A DNA stretch of 64,000 nucleotides, from assembly GCA_003695915.1 (NCBI GenBank), contig RFGF01000041.1:62001-126000 (forward strand), given 5' to 3'. The DNA comes from Nitrospirota bacterium. GTDB taxonomy: Bacteria; Nitrospirota; Nitrospiria; Nitrospirales; UBA8639. A model generated the notes under the pieces. It did no database searches and was not told the origin of the DNA. It saw only the letters and a program-made list of their open reading frames with translations. The translations under genes and the position numbers were made by a program. This document shows, in pieces, positions 33,761 to 42,231 of this stretch. How positions within the stretch are numbered: the first letter of the stretch is position 1; every line of letters begins with the position of its first letter.

Positions 33761-35083
33761 ATGACATCGATGCACGAACGGATGCCGGTTTCTGATCTCG
33801 TCTCGATGCCGCACGATGCCGCGACGTGGACCGATCTTCACTGGCCGCTGATGTACAATAACGTCACACGCCAGGATCTCGATGCATTGATCGAATTTTT
33901 ACATCACGATATTCCGCGATTGACTCAGGCGGAGCAGGTCGAAGCCTTTGAGCGTGAATGGTCGACGTGGTTGGGCGTCAAGCATAGCGTGTTTGTCAAT
34001 TCCGGATCCTCCGCCAATCTCCTTACCCTAGCTGCGCTTCGTGAACACACCGGTCCGGGAGAGATCATCGTTCCAGCTCTCACCTGGGTCTCGGATATCG
34101 CCGCGGTGTTGCACTGTGGGTTTACACCGGTTTTCGTCGATAGCGATCCATCGACTTTGGGGATGGATCCCGAGCAAGTCCTCGCCAAGGTCACCTCGAA
34201 AACCCGAGCGGTGTTTCTGACGCATGTTTTGGGATTGAATGCATTGACCGACGAGTTGGTCGGCGAGTTGACTGCTCGAGGCATTCCGTTGATCGAAGAT
34301 GCATGCGAATCGCATGGTGCGACCTTTCGCGGACGAAAAGTTGGGACATTCGGCCTTCTGTCGAACTTTTCCTTTTATTTTGCCCACCACATGAGCACGA
34401 TCGAAGGGGGAATGATTTGCACTGACGATCCGGAGCTCTATCAAACCGTTCGCATGATGCGGTCACATGGGTTGGTTCGCGAATCGACCTCGGAAGAACT
34501 CAAGCGTGCGTATGCCCGCCGCTATGCCGATTTGCATCCCGATTTTATTTTTGCCTTTCCGGCTTACAACGTTCGGAGCACGGAATTGAATGCGGTGATC
34601 GGTCGATCGCAACTCAGGCGGCTGGATGCGAATATTGCGATTCGTCGGCGGAATTTTCAGCTTTTTCTGGATCATTTAGATCCTGATCTCTTTCGAACCG
34701 ATTTTCAGATCGAGGGGAACTCCAATTATGCGCTGATTCTCGTTCTTCAGCGGCCCGATCCTGTCCTGCGCGATCGCGTGGCCCAAGCCCTGCGCGGCTG
34801 CGGCGTCGAGTATCGTCAGGGATTGTCGGGCGGAGGCAACCAACTCCGGCAACCGTATCTTCGACATCGATGTCCGTCTGTGGACCGCCTCAATCTGCCT
34901 GTTGTCGATCATCTGCACTTCTATGGATTCTATCTCGGAAATTATCCCGAACTCCCGCCGGACCATATCCTGACGTTATGTCGCGTCCTCAATGGCTTGG
35001 GCAGCACGGGGATTTGTACGCGTCCCATGATCTCGTCCCTTCCGAAAAAGGAGAGCGTTCATGTCGAACACCGTTCAGCCTGA
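33761..35083 (+). CDS. PLP-dependent sugar 3-dehydratase, ColD/RfbH-like (DegT family with His for Lys)
   Basis: The 440-residue protein is a DegT/DnrJ/EryC1 fold enzyme (FVNSGSSANLLTLAAL, IEDACESHGATF). At the place where aminotransferases have the PLP-binding Lys, it reads FSFYFAHHMSTIEGG, with His209. This Lys-to-His change marks the 3-dehydratases ColD (GDP-4-keto-6-deoxymannose) and RfbH/E1, which remove the C3 hydroxyl. The closely spaced cysteines that bind the E1 iron-sulphur cluster are not present, so it is nearer to ColD in mechanism. The start at 33761 (MTSMHERM) avoids overlap with the previous gene. Confidence 0.82.
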   Translation: MTSMHERMPVSDLVSMPHDAATWTDLHWPLMYNNVTRQDLDALIEFLHHDIPRLTQAEQVEAFEREWSTWLGVKHSVFVNSGSSANLLTLAALREHTGPGEIIVPALTWVSDIAAVLHCGFTPVFVDSDPSTLGMDPEQVLAKVTSKTRAVFLTHVLGLNALTDELVGELTARGIPLIEDACESHGATFRGRKVGTFGLLSNFSFYFAHHMSTIEGGMICTDDPELYQTVRMMRSHGLVRESTSEELKRAYARRYADLHPDFIFAFPAYNVRSTELNAVIGRSQLRRLDANIAIRRRNFQLFLDHLDPDLFRTDFQIEGNSNYALILVLQRPDPVLRDRVAQALRGCGVEYRQGLSGGGNQLRQPYLRHRCPSVDRLNLPVVDHLHFYGFYLGNYPELPPDHILTLCRVLNGLGSTGICTRPMISSLPKKESVHVEHRSA

Positions 35084-36590
35084 TGTGGTTCTGGTCAATC
35101 CCGGCAATCGCCTGCAAATCTATCAATCGTTGGGGGCGACGCTGTCGGCGATCGAACCTCCCGTTTGGCCGGCTCTGATGGCCACGTTCCTTCGGCGGCG
35201 TGGGTTTTCCGTCGAGTTGCTCGATGCCAATGCCTTGGATCTCACTCCCGAAGATACTGCACGCCAAATTGTGGATATGAATCCGCGCCTGGTCGTCGTA
35301 GCAGCGTATGGCCATAATCCCTCTGCCTCGACGCAAGTGATGCCAGCGGCCGGGGCGGTTTGCCGGGCCGTCAAACAGGCCAAGGACGACGTGAAGATCA
35401 TAATGCTCGGTGGACATGTCGCCGCGCTGCCCGAACGGACCCTACAGGAGGAAGCGGTCGATTATGTGTGTACAGGCGAGGGACTTTTCACGATAGCCGA
35501 CTTGCTGGAATGTCTCAAGGCGAATGGTAAATTGTCCGCTGTTCGTGGATTATGTCATTGGGAGCACGGGCGACCAGTACGAACCGCTCCGGCACCCAAT
35601 GTCGAGGCACTCGACGAAGAAATACCTGGCATGTCATGGGATCTTCTCCCCATGCATGAGTATCGGGCTCATAATTGGCATTGTTTCGGCTTTTTGGACC
35701 GCCGTCAGCCCTATGCCTCGCTTTATACCACGTTGGGATGTCCCTATCACTGTACCTATTGTTGCATTCAAGCTCCGTTCAAGGAGGGCGAACGGGCATT
35801 GGGTTATGTGCCGCAGGTCAATAGTTATCGATTGTGGAGTCCGGAGTCGGTCGTGGCGCAAATCGATCAGGTGGTCAATACCTACGGCGTTCGGAACATC
35901 AAGTTCGCTGACGAAATGTTTGTCCTCAACAAACGACATGTGAATGCGATCTGCGATCGCCTTCTCGAGCGAGGCTATGACTTGAACATCTGGGCGTATG
36001 CCCGCGTGGATACGGTCAAGGACGGCATGGCCGAGAAACTTCGGGCGGCGGGGTTTCGGTGGCTGTGTTTTGGAATTGAAGCAGGAAGCCGACGTGTGCG
36101 CGACGAGGTCTTGAAATCCTATGAGCAAGAACAAGTGTATCGGACCATTCAAACGGTCAGGCAGGCCGGCATTTCCGTCATCGCCAATTATATTTTCGGC
36201 TTGCCCGAAGACGATAATGACACGATGCAGGCGACGCTGGATTTGGCACTCGATCTCAATTGTGAGTTCGCCAATTTTTACAGCGCCATGGCGTATCCGG
36301 GCTCGCCGCTCTACGAGCAGGCGATACGCCATGGCTGGCCGCTTCCTGACACATGGTCGGGCTATTCTCAGCATTCGGTCGATTGCTTGCCGCTTCCGAC
36401 TAAATATCTGTCGGGAAGCGAGGTGTTGGCGTTTCGTGATCACGCCTGGAACACCTATTTTGAGCGTCCCGCTTATCGGGACATGATCGAGCGGACATTT
36501 GGTATCGAGACGCGCCGGCATGTCGAAGACATGGCGGCGTATTCGTTGCCCCGCCGCTATGCGAATGGTGTCGGGATGCCCGTACGATGA
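35061..36590 (+). CDS. B12-binding-type radical SAM protein
   Basis: The 509-residue protein has an N-terminal cobalamin-binding-like Rossmann domain (about 1-140), with VLVNPGNR at the start and MLGGHVAALPE. It is followed by a radical SAM domain with the [4Fe-4S] motif CPYHCTYC (Cys227, Cys231, Cys234) and then FADEMFVLNKRH and CFGIEAGS. The family includes methylases and other carbon-skeleton enzymes; function here is not deducible. It overlaps the end of the ColD-like gene by 23 bases, so it is likely part of the same operon. Confidence 0.85.
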   Translation: MSNTVQPDVVLVNPGNRLQIYQSLGATLSAIEPPVWPALMATFLRRRGFSVELLDANALDLTPEDTARQIVDMNPRLVVVAAYGHNPSASTQVMPAAGAVCRAVKQAKDDVKIIMLGGHVAALPERTLQEEAVDYVCTGEGLFTIADLLECLKANGKLSAVRGLCHWEHGRPVRTAPAPNVEALDEEIPGMSWDLLPMHEYRAHNWHCFGFLDRRQPYASLYTTLGCPYHCTYCCIQAPFKEGERALGYVPQVNSYRLWSPESVVAQIDQVVNTYGVRNIKFADEMFVLNKRHVNAICDRLLERGYDLNIWAYARVDTVKDGMAEKLRAAGFRWLCFGIEAGSRRVRDEVLKSYEQEQVYRTIQTVRQAGISVIANYIFGLPEDDNDTMQATLDLALDLNCEFANFYSAMAYPGSPLYEQAIRHGWPLPDTWSGYSQHSVDCLPLPTKYLSGSEVLAFRDHAWNTYFERPAYRDMIERTFGIETRRHVEDMAAYSLPRRYANGVGMPVR

Positions 36591-36659
36591 TCCGGCTCAT
36601 GAGAGCAAGCACTGTCGATAAATTGGTTGCCGAAGCCTCATATCCCACAGGAGCTGTCC

Positions 36660-37502
36660 ATGCCGACGAATGTGACGATCGAGGACCTACAGCGAAAATC
36701 GCATTGGTTGCGACAAGAATTGTTTGAACTGGTCATGCGACGAAAAAAGGGTCATCTTCCGTCATCCTATTCCTGTGCCGAGATGGTGATCGCCTTGATG
36801 TACGGGGGATATATTCGAGGCTATCCTTCCGCTCCTCGCCACCCGGATCGCGATCGGTTGATTGTCAGCAAGGGACATGCCGCTATGGTGCTCTATCCCA
36901 TTTTGGCGGACCTCGGGTATTTCCCCAACGATGAGTTGGACAAGTTTGCGACGCCCGAAGGGCGCTTGCGCTTGTACGCCGATCACACGATTCCGGGCAT
37001 AGAAACGATTACGGGCTCCCTGGGGCACGGGTTAGGAATCGGATGCGGCTATGCGTATGCCGCGAAACAGGACGGCAAAGATGCTCGCACGTTTGTGCTG
37101 CTGTCGGACGGCGAGTGTTACGAAGGGTCGGTGTGGGAAGCGGCGATGTTCGCTGCGCATCATCGATTGGACAATCTCATCGTGATTGTCGATCGCAACG
37201 GTCTGTGTATTCTCGATCGGACGGAAGCCTGCGTGAAATTGGATCCGCTCGACGACAAATGGCGGGCCTTCGGATGGGAAGTGCTCACGGTCGATGGTCA
37301 TGCGTATCGCAGCATTCTTCCGGCGTTGGATCGTGCCGTCGCACATCGTTCAGGGCGGCCGATGGCGATCGTGTCGCATAGCGTCAAAGGAAAAGGTATC
37401 TCGTTTATGGAACATCAAGCATTGTGGCACAACACAATGCCCAATGAGGACCAGATGCAGCAGGCACGGCGCGAATTACTGGACAACTGCATCGACGGGT
37501 AA
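36660..37502 (+). CDS. Transketolase-like N-terminal subunit (split ThDP enzyme, pair A)
   Basis: The 280-residue protein corresponds to the N-terminal (pyrophosphate-binding) domain of transketolase. It includes GHLPSSYSCAEMV, VSKGHAAMVLYP, TGSLGHGLGIGCGYA and the ThDP motif SDGECYEGSVWEAAM ending in VDRNG. Transketolases move two-carbon ketol units between sugars. Split forms are common in secondary pathways. Its partner is the next gene. The ATG at 36660 has CAGGAG at a good distance and is preferred to one at 36627. Confidence 0.9.
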   Translation: MPTNVTIEDLQRKSHWLRQELFELVMRRKKGHLPSSYSCAEMVIALMYGGYIRGYPSAPRHPDRDRLIVSKGHAAMVLYPILADLGYFPNDELDKFATPEGRLRLYADHTIPGIETITGSLGHGLGIGCGYAYAAKQDGKDARTFVLLSDGECYEGSVWEAAMFAAHHRLDNLIVIVDRNGLCILDRTEACVKLDPLDDKWRAFGWEVLTVDGHAYRSILPALDRAVAHRSGRPMAIVSHSVKGKGISFMEHQALWHNTMPNEDQMQQARRELLDNCIDG

Positions 37503-37513
37503 AGGATCTATCG

Positions 37514-38464
37514 ATGAGCGTAACGCACGAGCTTCCACGGGATGTGTTTATCGATTGCGTTCACCAAGCTGCCCAGCGTGACAAGAATATTTATTTCCTG
37601 AGCGCGGATTTGGGGGCGAAAGCCTTGGATCGGTTCCGTGCCGAAAGGAACGGACAGTTCATTCATGCCGGGATTTGTGAGCAAAACATGATCGACGTCG
37701 CGGCAGGATTAGCGCTCGAGGGTAAGATCGTCTATGTCTACGCCATGGCTCCATTCGTCACATTACGATGCTACGAACAGATTAAAGTCGCGCTGGCCTC
37801 CATGGCGCTTCCCGTGACCATTATCGGAGTCGGCGTGGGATATAGCTATGATGACGCCGGTCCCACGCATTATGCGACGGAAGATCTCAGTTGCATGCGT
37901 GCATTGGGTGGAATCGAAATTGTGACGCCTTGTGATACCCAATCGGTTACGATCACCGCCCATGTGACCTATACGCAACCGGCATTGCGGTATGTCCGCC
38001 TGGACCGGGTCTTTCTCCCATCTGTGTATCTGCCGAACGATACGAGATTTCTCGCAGACGGTATGGCGGAAATCGAGCACGGCGATCAGGTGTGCCTGAT
38101 AACGACGGGCTATATGGTGCACAGGGCGTTGGAGGTCAGCAAGGTGTTGCAGGGTGCGGGTTACCGTATCGGAGTCGTGGATCTGTATCGAATCAAGCCC
38201 ATTGACGTATCCGTCCTGCGAAGGGTCGTGGAGCGGTACGAGTGCATTGTGACATTGGAGGAACATTTTCTCAGCGGAGGATTGGGGAGCGCCGTGCTCG
38301 AAGCCTGTGCCGATGCCGGCATTTCTCGGTCGATTCTTCGGCTCGGGATCCCGGATCAGTATCGTTTCGAAAACGGGGGACGGGACTATCTGCATCGCCT
38401 GGTCGGTCTCGATGTGCCCAGTTTGACAGCCCGTATTGCCGAGTTTTTATCACGAACGGAATGA
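37514..38464 (+). CDS. Transketolase-like C-terminal subunit (split ThDP enzyme, pair A)
   Basis: The 316-residue protein has the pyrimidine-binding and C-terminal transketolase domains. The catalytic Glu that activates the thiazolium ring is in HAGICEQNMIDVAAG, followed by the family TPCDTQSV and VVDLYRIKPID, and EEHFLSGGLGSAV. It starts 11 bases after the N-terminal subunit, so the two are co-translated and should form one heterotetramer. Together they could generate or cleave a ketose (e.g. seven or eight carbons) for the downstream isomerase; the substrate is not known. Confidence 0.9.
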   Translation: MSVTHELPRDVFIDCVHQAAQRDKNIYFLSADLGAKALDRFRAERNGQFIHAGICEQNMIDVAAGLALEGKIVYVYAMAPFVTLRCYEQIKVALASMALPVTIIGVGVGYSYDDAGPTHYATEDLSCMRALGGIEIVTPCDTQSVTITAHVTYTQPALRYVRLDRVFLPSVYLPNDTRFLADGMAEIEHGDQVCLITTGYMVHRALEVSKVLQGAGYRIGVVDLYRIKPIDVSVLRRVVERYECIVTLEEHFLSGGLGSAVLEACADAGISRSILRLGIPDQYRFENGGRDYLHRLVGLDVPSLTARIAEFLSRTE

Positions 38465-38471
38465 TCGATTC

Positions 38472-39419
38472 ATGTCATACGACGATATCGTCATTGCCGT
38501 TACCTCGCATTCGTTTTCTTCCGATCCCTATCTGCGAGAACGGTTGCTCGTATCGTTCCCGCGAAGCCGGTTCAATGGCGAGTCGCCCAAGTTGTCCAAC
38601 GCCGAACTGAAAGCCTTGTTGCACGATGCGGATGGCGCCATCATCGGAACGGATGTTATCGATGCGAACGTGCTTCAGGTCTGTCCCCGCTTGCAAGTGA
38701 TCGCCAAATATGGGGTCGGCGTCGACAATATCGATTTTCACGCTTGTGCCGATGCCGGTATCCATGTGGGATGGACGCCTGGCGTGAACCGATTGTCCGT
38801 TGCCGAGCAAACGCTGGGATTCATGCTCTGTCTGTCGCGCAATTTATACAGTTCGTCGCTCTTGTTGAAGCAGGGGATTTGGAAGAAACAGGGTGGCATG
38901 CAGCTCAGTGAAAAGAGAGTGGGCATTATCGGATTGGGCCATGTCGGTCGAGAGGTTGTGCGACTGCTCCAACCTTTCCGGTGTTCGATCCTCGTCAACG
39001 ACATCATGGATCGCTCGGAGATTTGTCGTCGATATAGGCTGATCTCGGCGAGCAAAGAGCGCATTTTTCGGGAAGCCGATTTCGTAACGATCCACACCCC
39101 GCTGACACCTGAGACGCGGCATCTCGTGAATCTCGATACCTTGTCCCTGATGAAACCCAGCGCGTTTCTCATCAATACCTCGCGCGGAGCGGTGGTGAAC
39201 CAAGCTCATTTGAAGGAGGCTTTACAAAAAGGCGTCATTGCCGGCGTCGCTATGGATGTGTACGAAGACGAGCCGCCAACGGACAGAGGATTGTTGAGTT
39301 TGCCGAATGTCTTTTGTACGCCCCATATTGGTGGCAATGCAAAGGAGGCGATCCGCGCCATGGGGCTCTCGGCTATTGAGCACGTAAAAGCCTTTTTCGG
39401 CAGGTGTCAACCGCTATGA
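38472..39419 (+). CDS. D-2-hydroxyacid dehydrogenase, phosphoglycerate-dehydrogenase-like, without ACT domain
   Basis: The 315-residue NAD-dependent enzyme has the cofactor motif VGIIGLGHVGREVV and the catalytic triad: Arg in NTSRGAVVN, Glu in DVYEDEPP and His in CTPHIGGNAKEA. It lacks the regulatory ACT/ASB domains of SerA. In this operon it may oxidise or reduce a glyceryl or other hydroxyacid side chain or a phosphosugar acid rather than serve serine synthesis (inference). It starts eight bases after the transketolase subunit and its stop overlaps the next start (ATGA). Confidence 0.85.
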   Translation: MSYDDIVIAVTSHSFSSDPYLRERLLVSFPRSRFNGESPKLSNAELKALLHDADGAIIGTDVIDANVLQVCPRLQVIAKYGVGVDNIDFHACADAGIHVGWTPGVNRLSVAEQTLGFMLCLSRNLYSSSLLLKQGIWKKQGGMQLSEKRVGIIGLGHVGREVVRLLQPFRCSILVNDIMDRSEICRRYRLISASKERIFREADFVTIHTPLTPETRHLVNLDTLSLMKPSAFLINTSRGAVVNQAHLKEALQKGVIAGVAMDVYEDEPPTDRGLLSLPNVFCTPHIGGNAKEAIRAMGLSAIEHVKAFFGRCQPL

Positions 39420-40303
39420 ACGTGCTTGTTCTCGGGGGATCAGGATTTTTAGGAAGCTTCGTCGCCGATGAATTGACCAAACGAGGGTATGGCGTGACCA
39501 TCTTCGATCGCCGCCCGTCTCCGTATCGGCAACCGTCGCAGCGTATGATCGTTGGCGATCTTCTCGATCGTCAGGCAGTGCACGAGGCCGTGGCCGGTCA
39601 CGACATCGTCTACAACTTTGCCGGATTCGCCGATTTGAATGCCTCGATCAACAATCCCCTTCCTGTTCTGGAAGTCAATATTCTCGGCAACGCCCATGTC
39701 TTAGATGCCTGCGTGACGCACGGCGTCACTCGGTTTGTGTACGCCAGCACGGCCTACGTCTTTTCGTCGAAAGGGTCCTTTTATGGCGTGAGCAAGCGCT
39801 GTTCCGAGAAGATCATCGAGGAATTCAGCAGACAGTACGGGTTGGCATATACGATTATTCGGTACGGCTCGGTCTATGGTCCACGATCCGATGAGCAAAA
39901 CCGAATATATAAGCTCCTGAAACAAGCCCTCGTTGAACGAAAAATTACGTTCCAAGGAGATGGCGAAGAGGAGCGGGAATATATTCACGTCCAAGATGCT
40001 GCGGTGTTGAGCATCGAGATCCTCGCCGACCAGTATCGGAATCAACATGTCATACTCACCGGTGTGGAGCGCTTCAAATATTCCCAATTGCTGAACATGA
40101 TCAAAGAAATCTTCAACAACGAGATCGAGATCGAATACCTGAAAAAAGACTATCAGGGGCATTATGTCTACACGCCGTATTCCTTTTCTCCCGAGCCCGG
40201 AAAAAAAATGATCTGCAACCCGTTCATCGATTTTGGCCAAGGTCTGCTCCAAACGATCGCGCATATTCATGAGCGTATGCATGTTCAGTCTTCATCACCG
40301 TAA
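39416..40303 (+). CDS. NAD-dependent epimerase/dehydratase (extended SDR)
   Basis: The 295-residue protein has LGGSGFLGSFVADEL near its start and the catalytic Tyr/Lys pair in FYGVSKRCSEK, with the upstream Ser/Thr in YASTAYVFSS. It belongs to the nucleotide-sugar epimerase family; substrate unknown. It shares a four-base ATGA overlap with the dehydrogenase gene and is followed 17 bases later by a GmhA-like isomerase. The last third is less conserved and has an unusual EIEYLKKDYQGHYVY segment. Confidence 0.83.
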   Translation: MNVLVLGGSGFLGSFVADELTKRGYGVTIFDRRPSPYRQPSQRMIVGDLLDRQAVHEAVAGHDIVYNFAGFADLNASINNPLPVLEVNILGNAHVLDACVTHGVTRFVYASTAYVFSSKGSFYGVSKRCSEKIIEEFSRQYGLAYTIIRYGSVYGPRSDEQNRIYKLLKQALVERKITFQGDGEEEREYIHVQDAAVLSIEILADQYRNQHVILTGVERFKYSQLLNMIKEIFNNEIEIEYLKKDYQGHYVYTPYSFSPEPGKKMICNPFIDFGQGLLQTIAHIHERMHVQSSSP

Positions 40304-40320
40304 CCGAGGAGAATCTACCT

Positions 40321-40944
40321 ATGCACGATATGGCGTTTTTACGAAACCATTTTCAGAAATGTTGCCGTTTGTTGCTGGCTGCAGACGTGCACCATGAATT
40401 AATTCGATTCAAGAACCTGCTTGTCACGGCCCGACAAAACGGCAAGAAGATGATCCTGGCGGGGAATGGCGGGAGTGCAGCAATCGCCAGTCACTGCGCG
40501 ATCGACTTTAGCAAAGCCGCGAATGTCAGATCAGTGAGCTTTTCAGACCCATCGCTGATCACCTGCTTGGCCAATGATTATGGATATGAATGCTGGTTGG
40601 AAAAGGCCTTGGAATTGTATGCCGAAGAGGGGGATATCGTTGTGTTGATCAGCTCGAGCGGACGTTCCGCTAACATACTTCGTGCTGCCGATTACGCCCG
40701 TCGGCACGGGCTGCTTGTGGTGACCTTTTCGGGGTTTGCCGCCAATAATCCTTTACGCACTCGCGGACATCTGAATTTCTGGGTCAAAAGTCGCTCGTAC
40801 AACCTCGTGGAAATGCTTCATCAATTCTGGCTCTTGTCCGTTTGCGATGTTCTTGTAGCGGGAAAGACAGCAAGGTCGAGAAGACAACCGCGCGTGGTTT
40901 TTGGAACACAAGGCGTTTCCTCCTCCATTTCTACTGCAGCATAG
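40321..40944 (+). CDS. gmhA: SIS-domain phosphosugar isomerase, GmhA-like (sedoheptulose-7-phosphate isomerase family)
   Basis: The 207-residue SIS protein has the GmhA-type phosphate loop AGNGGSAAIASHCAIDF, then LISSSGRSANIL. E. coli GmhA uses Glu65 and a C-terminal His; at the aligned places this protein has Asp (in AIDF) and a His in VEMLHQFWLL. The isomerase chemistry is plausible with a conservative change. GmhA converts sedoheptulose 7-phosphate to heptose 7-phosphate, the substrate class of HddA. A CGAGGAGAAT ribosome site precedes the ATG. The Arg/Ser-rich tail (about 25 residues) is an extension. Confidence 0.82.
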   Translation: MHDMAFLRNHFQKCCRLLLAADVHHELIRFKNLLVTARQNGKKMILAGNGGSAAIASHCAIDFSKAANVRSVSFSDPSLITCLANDYGYECWLEKALELYAEEGDIVVLISSSGRSANILRAADYARRHGLLVVTFSGFAANNPLRTRGHLNFWVKSRSYNLVEMLHQFWLLSVCDVLVAGKTARSRRQPRVVFGTQGVSSSISTAA

Positions 40945-41124
40945 CGATGCTCAGTTGAGCCAAACGATTGAAGGACCAAGCCTTTCGATCGTGCTCGCTT
41001 CTCATCATTGATCCCGTCAGATTATTGGCAGGATGCCGACCTTTTTGACGTGACGATCATCGCGCCGTCAGTGTGCACTGTCCTAAATCCTTCGTGTTGT
41101 TGAGCAGGTGATCTTGGACGCCGT

Positions 41125-41140
41125 TGGCCTACGATTTGCA
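41125..41140 (+). promoter_or_regulatory. Sigma-54-like promoter inside the sugar cluster
   Basis: TGGCCT-N5-TTTGCA is read as TGGC at 41125-41128 and TTGCA at 41136-41140, with GG and GC exactly 12 bases apart. It lies about 55 bases before the epimerase start at 41194, the same layout as at flgF. It sits in the only gap of some 250 bases (40945-41193) within the operon. It is a pattern match without other support. Confidence 0.45.
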
Positions 41141-41193
41141 CCGGCGCTAATTCCAAACGGGGTATTCGGAATATCAACCAAAGCCCTCTTCGC

Positions 41194-42230
41194 ATGACGA
41201 TCAGCCCGATGCCTAAGCGTGTTCTTGTCACAGGTGGCGCCGGTTTTATCGGAAGCCATCTGGTCGAACGGTTGCTCCACGATGGGCATGAAGTTTCCGT
41301 TCTCGATAATTTTTCGACCGGTTGCATCGAAAACCTCTCTCATTTGTCGGGTCATGCGCGTCTCCATATCGAAGAGGGAGACGTCACAGACAGCCGGTTG
41401 CTGGCCGAGCTCCTTCAGTCCATCGATTGGGTCTTTCATCTGGCAGCCTTAGCGGATATTGTCCCTTCGGTGACCAAGCCTCTGGATTATTATCGGGCCA
41501 ATGTCACGGGAACGGCCACCATCGTCGAAGCCGCCCGTCAAAACAGGGTTCAACGGTTTGTCTACGCAGCCTCTTCTTCATGCTACGGAATTCCCTCCAT
41601 CTATCCCACGCCCGAAACGGCAGATATTCGACCACACTATCCCTATGCGCTGACCAAATATCTCGGAGAGCAGTTGGTCATGCATTGGGCACAGGTCTAT
41701 GGGCTGCCGGCTGTTTCCCTTCGTCTCTTTAATGTCTTTGGTCCTCGAGCGAGAACGACGGGCTCGTATGGCGCCGTGTTCGGCGTCTTTCTCGCCCAAA
41801 AATTAGCAGGTCAACCGTTTACCATTGTGGGTGATGGCACGCAGACTCGTGATTTCACCTTTGTGACCGATGTGGTCGAAGCGTCATCAAGGCAGCGATG
41901 TCGACGATCACGCAAGAAATTTTCAATGTGGGATCGGGGAACACGTACAGCATCAATCAGCTTGTCGGATTGCTCGGTGGCGAGGTCACCTATATTCCCG
42001 AGCGCCCAGGCGAGCCTCGTTGTACCTTTGCGGATATTACGAAGATCCGGCGTCTGTTGGGATGGGCGCCAACCGTCTCGTTCGAGGAAGGAGTCAGTGT
42101 GATGTTGAAGGGGATTGACGCCTGGCGAGGCGCACCGGTTTGGGATCCTCAGTCGATCGCCGAAGCTTCGGCTGAATGGTTTCATTATCTTGGGCGCGCA
42201 GAGCACGTTCCTTCATCCCGGGTCGCGTAA
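41194..42230 (+). pseudogene. NAD-dependent epimerase/dehydratase interrupted by a single-base frameshift
   Basis: The first part (frame of 41194) has [16 protein letters not shown], the catalytic YPYALTKYLGEQ and runs well to FVTDVVEA near 41883. It then loses all similarity (SSRQRCRR). The next frame (from about 41883) continues the family exactly: VIKAAMSTITQEIFNVGSGN and the usual C-terminus up to 42230. One missing base at 41881-41883 explains this. Restored, the protein would be 345 residues, normal for a UDP-glucose-4-epimerase-like enzyme. It may be a real lesion, a phase state or a sequence error. As written the first ORF stops at 42102. Confidence 0.85.
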
Positions 42231-42231
42231 C

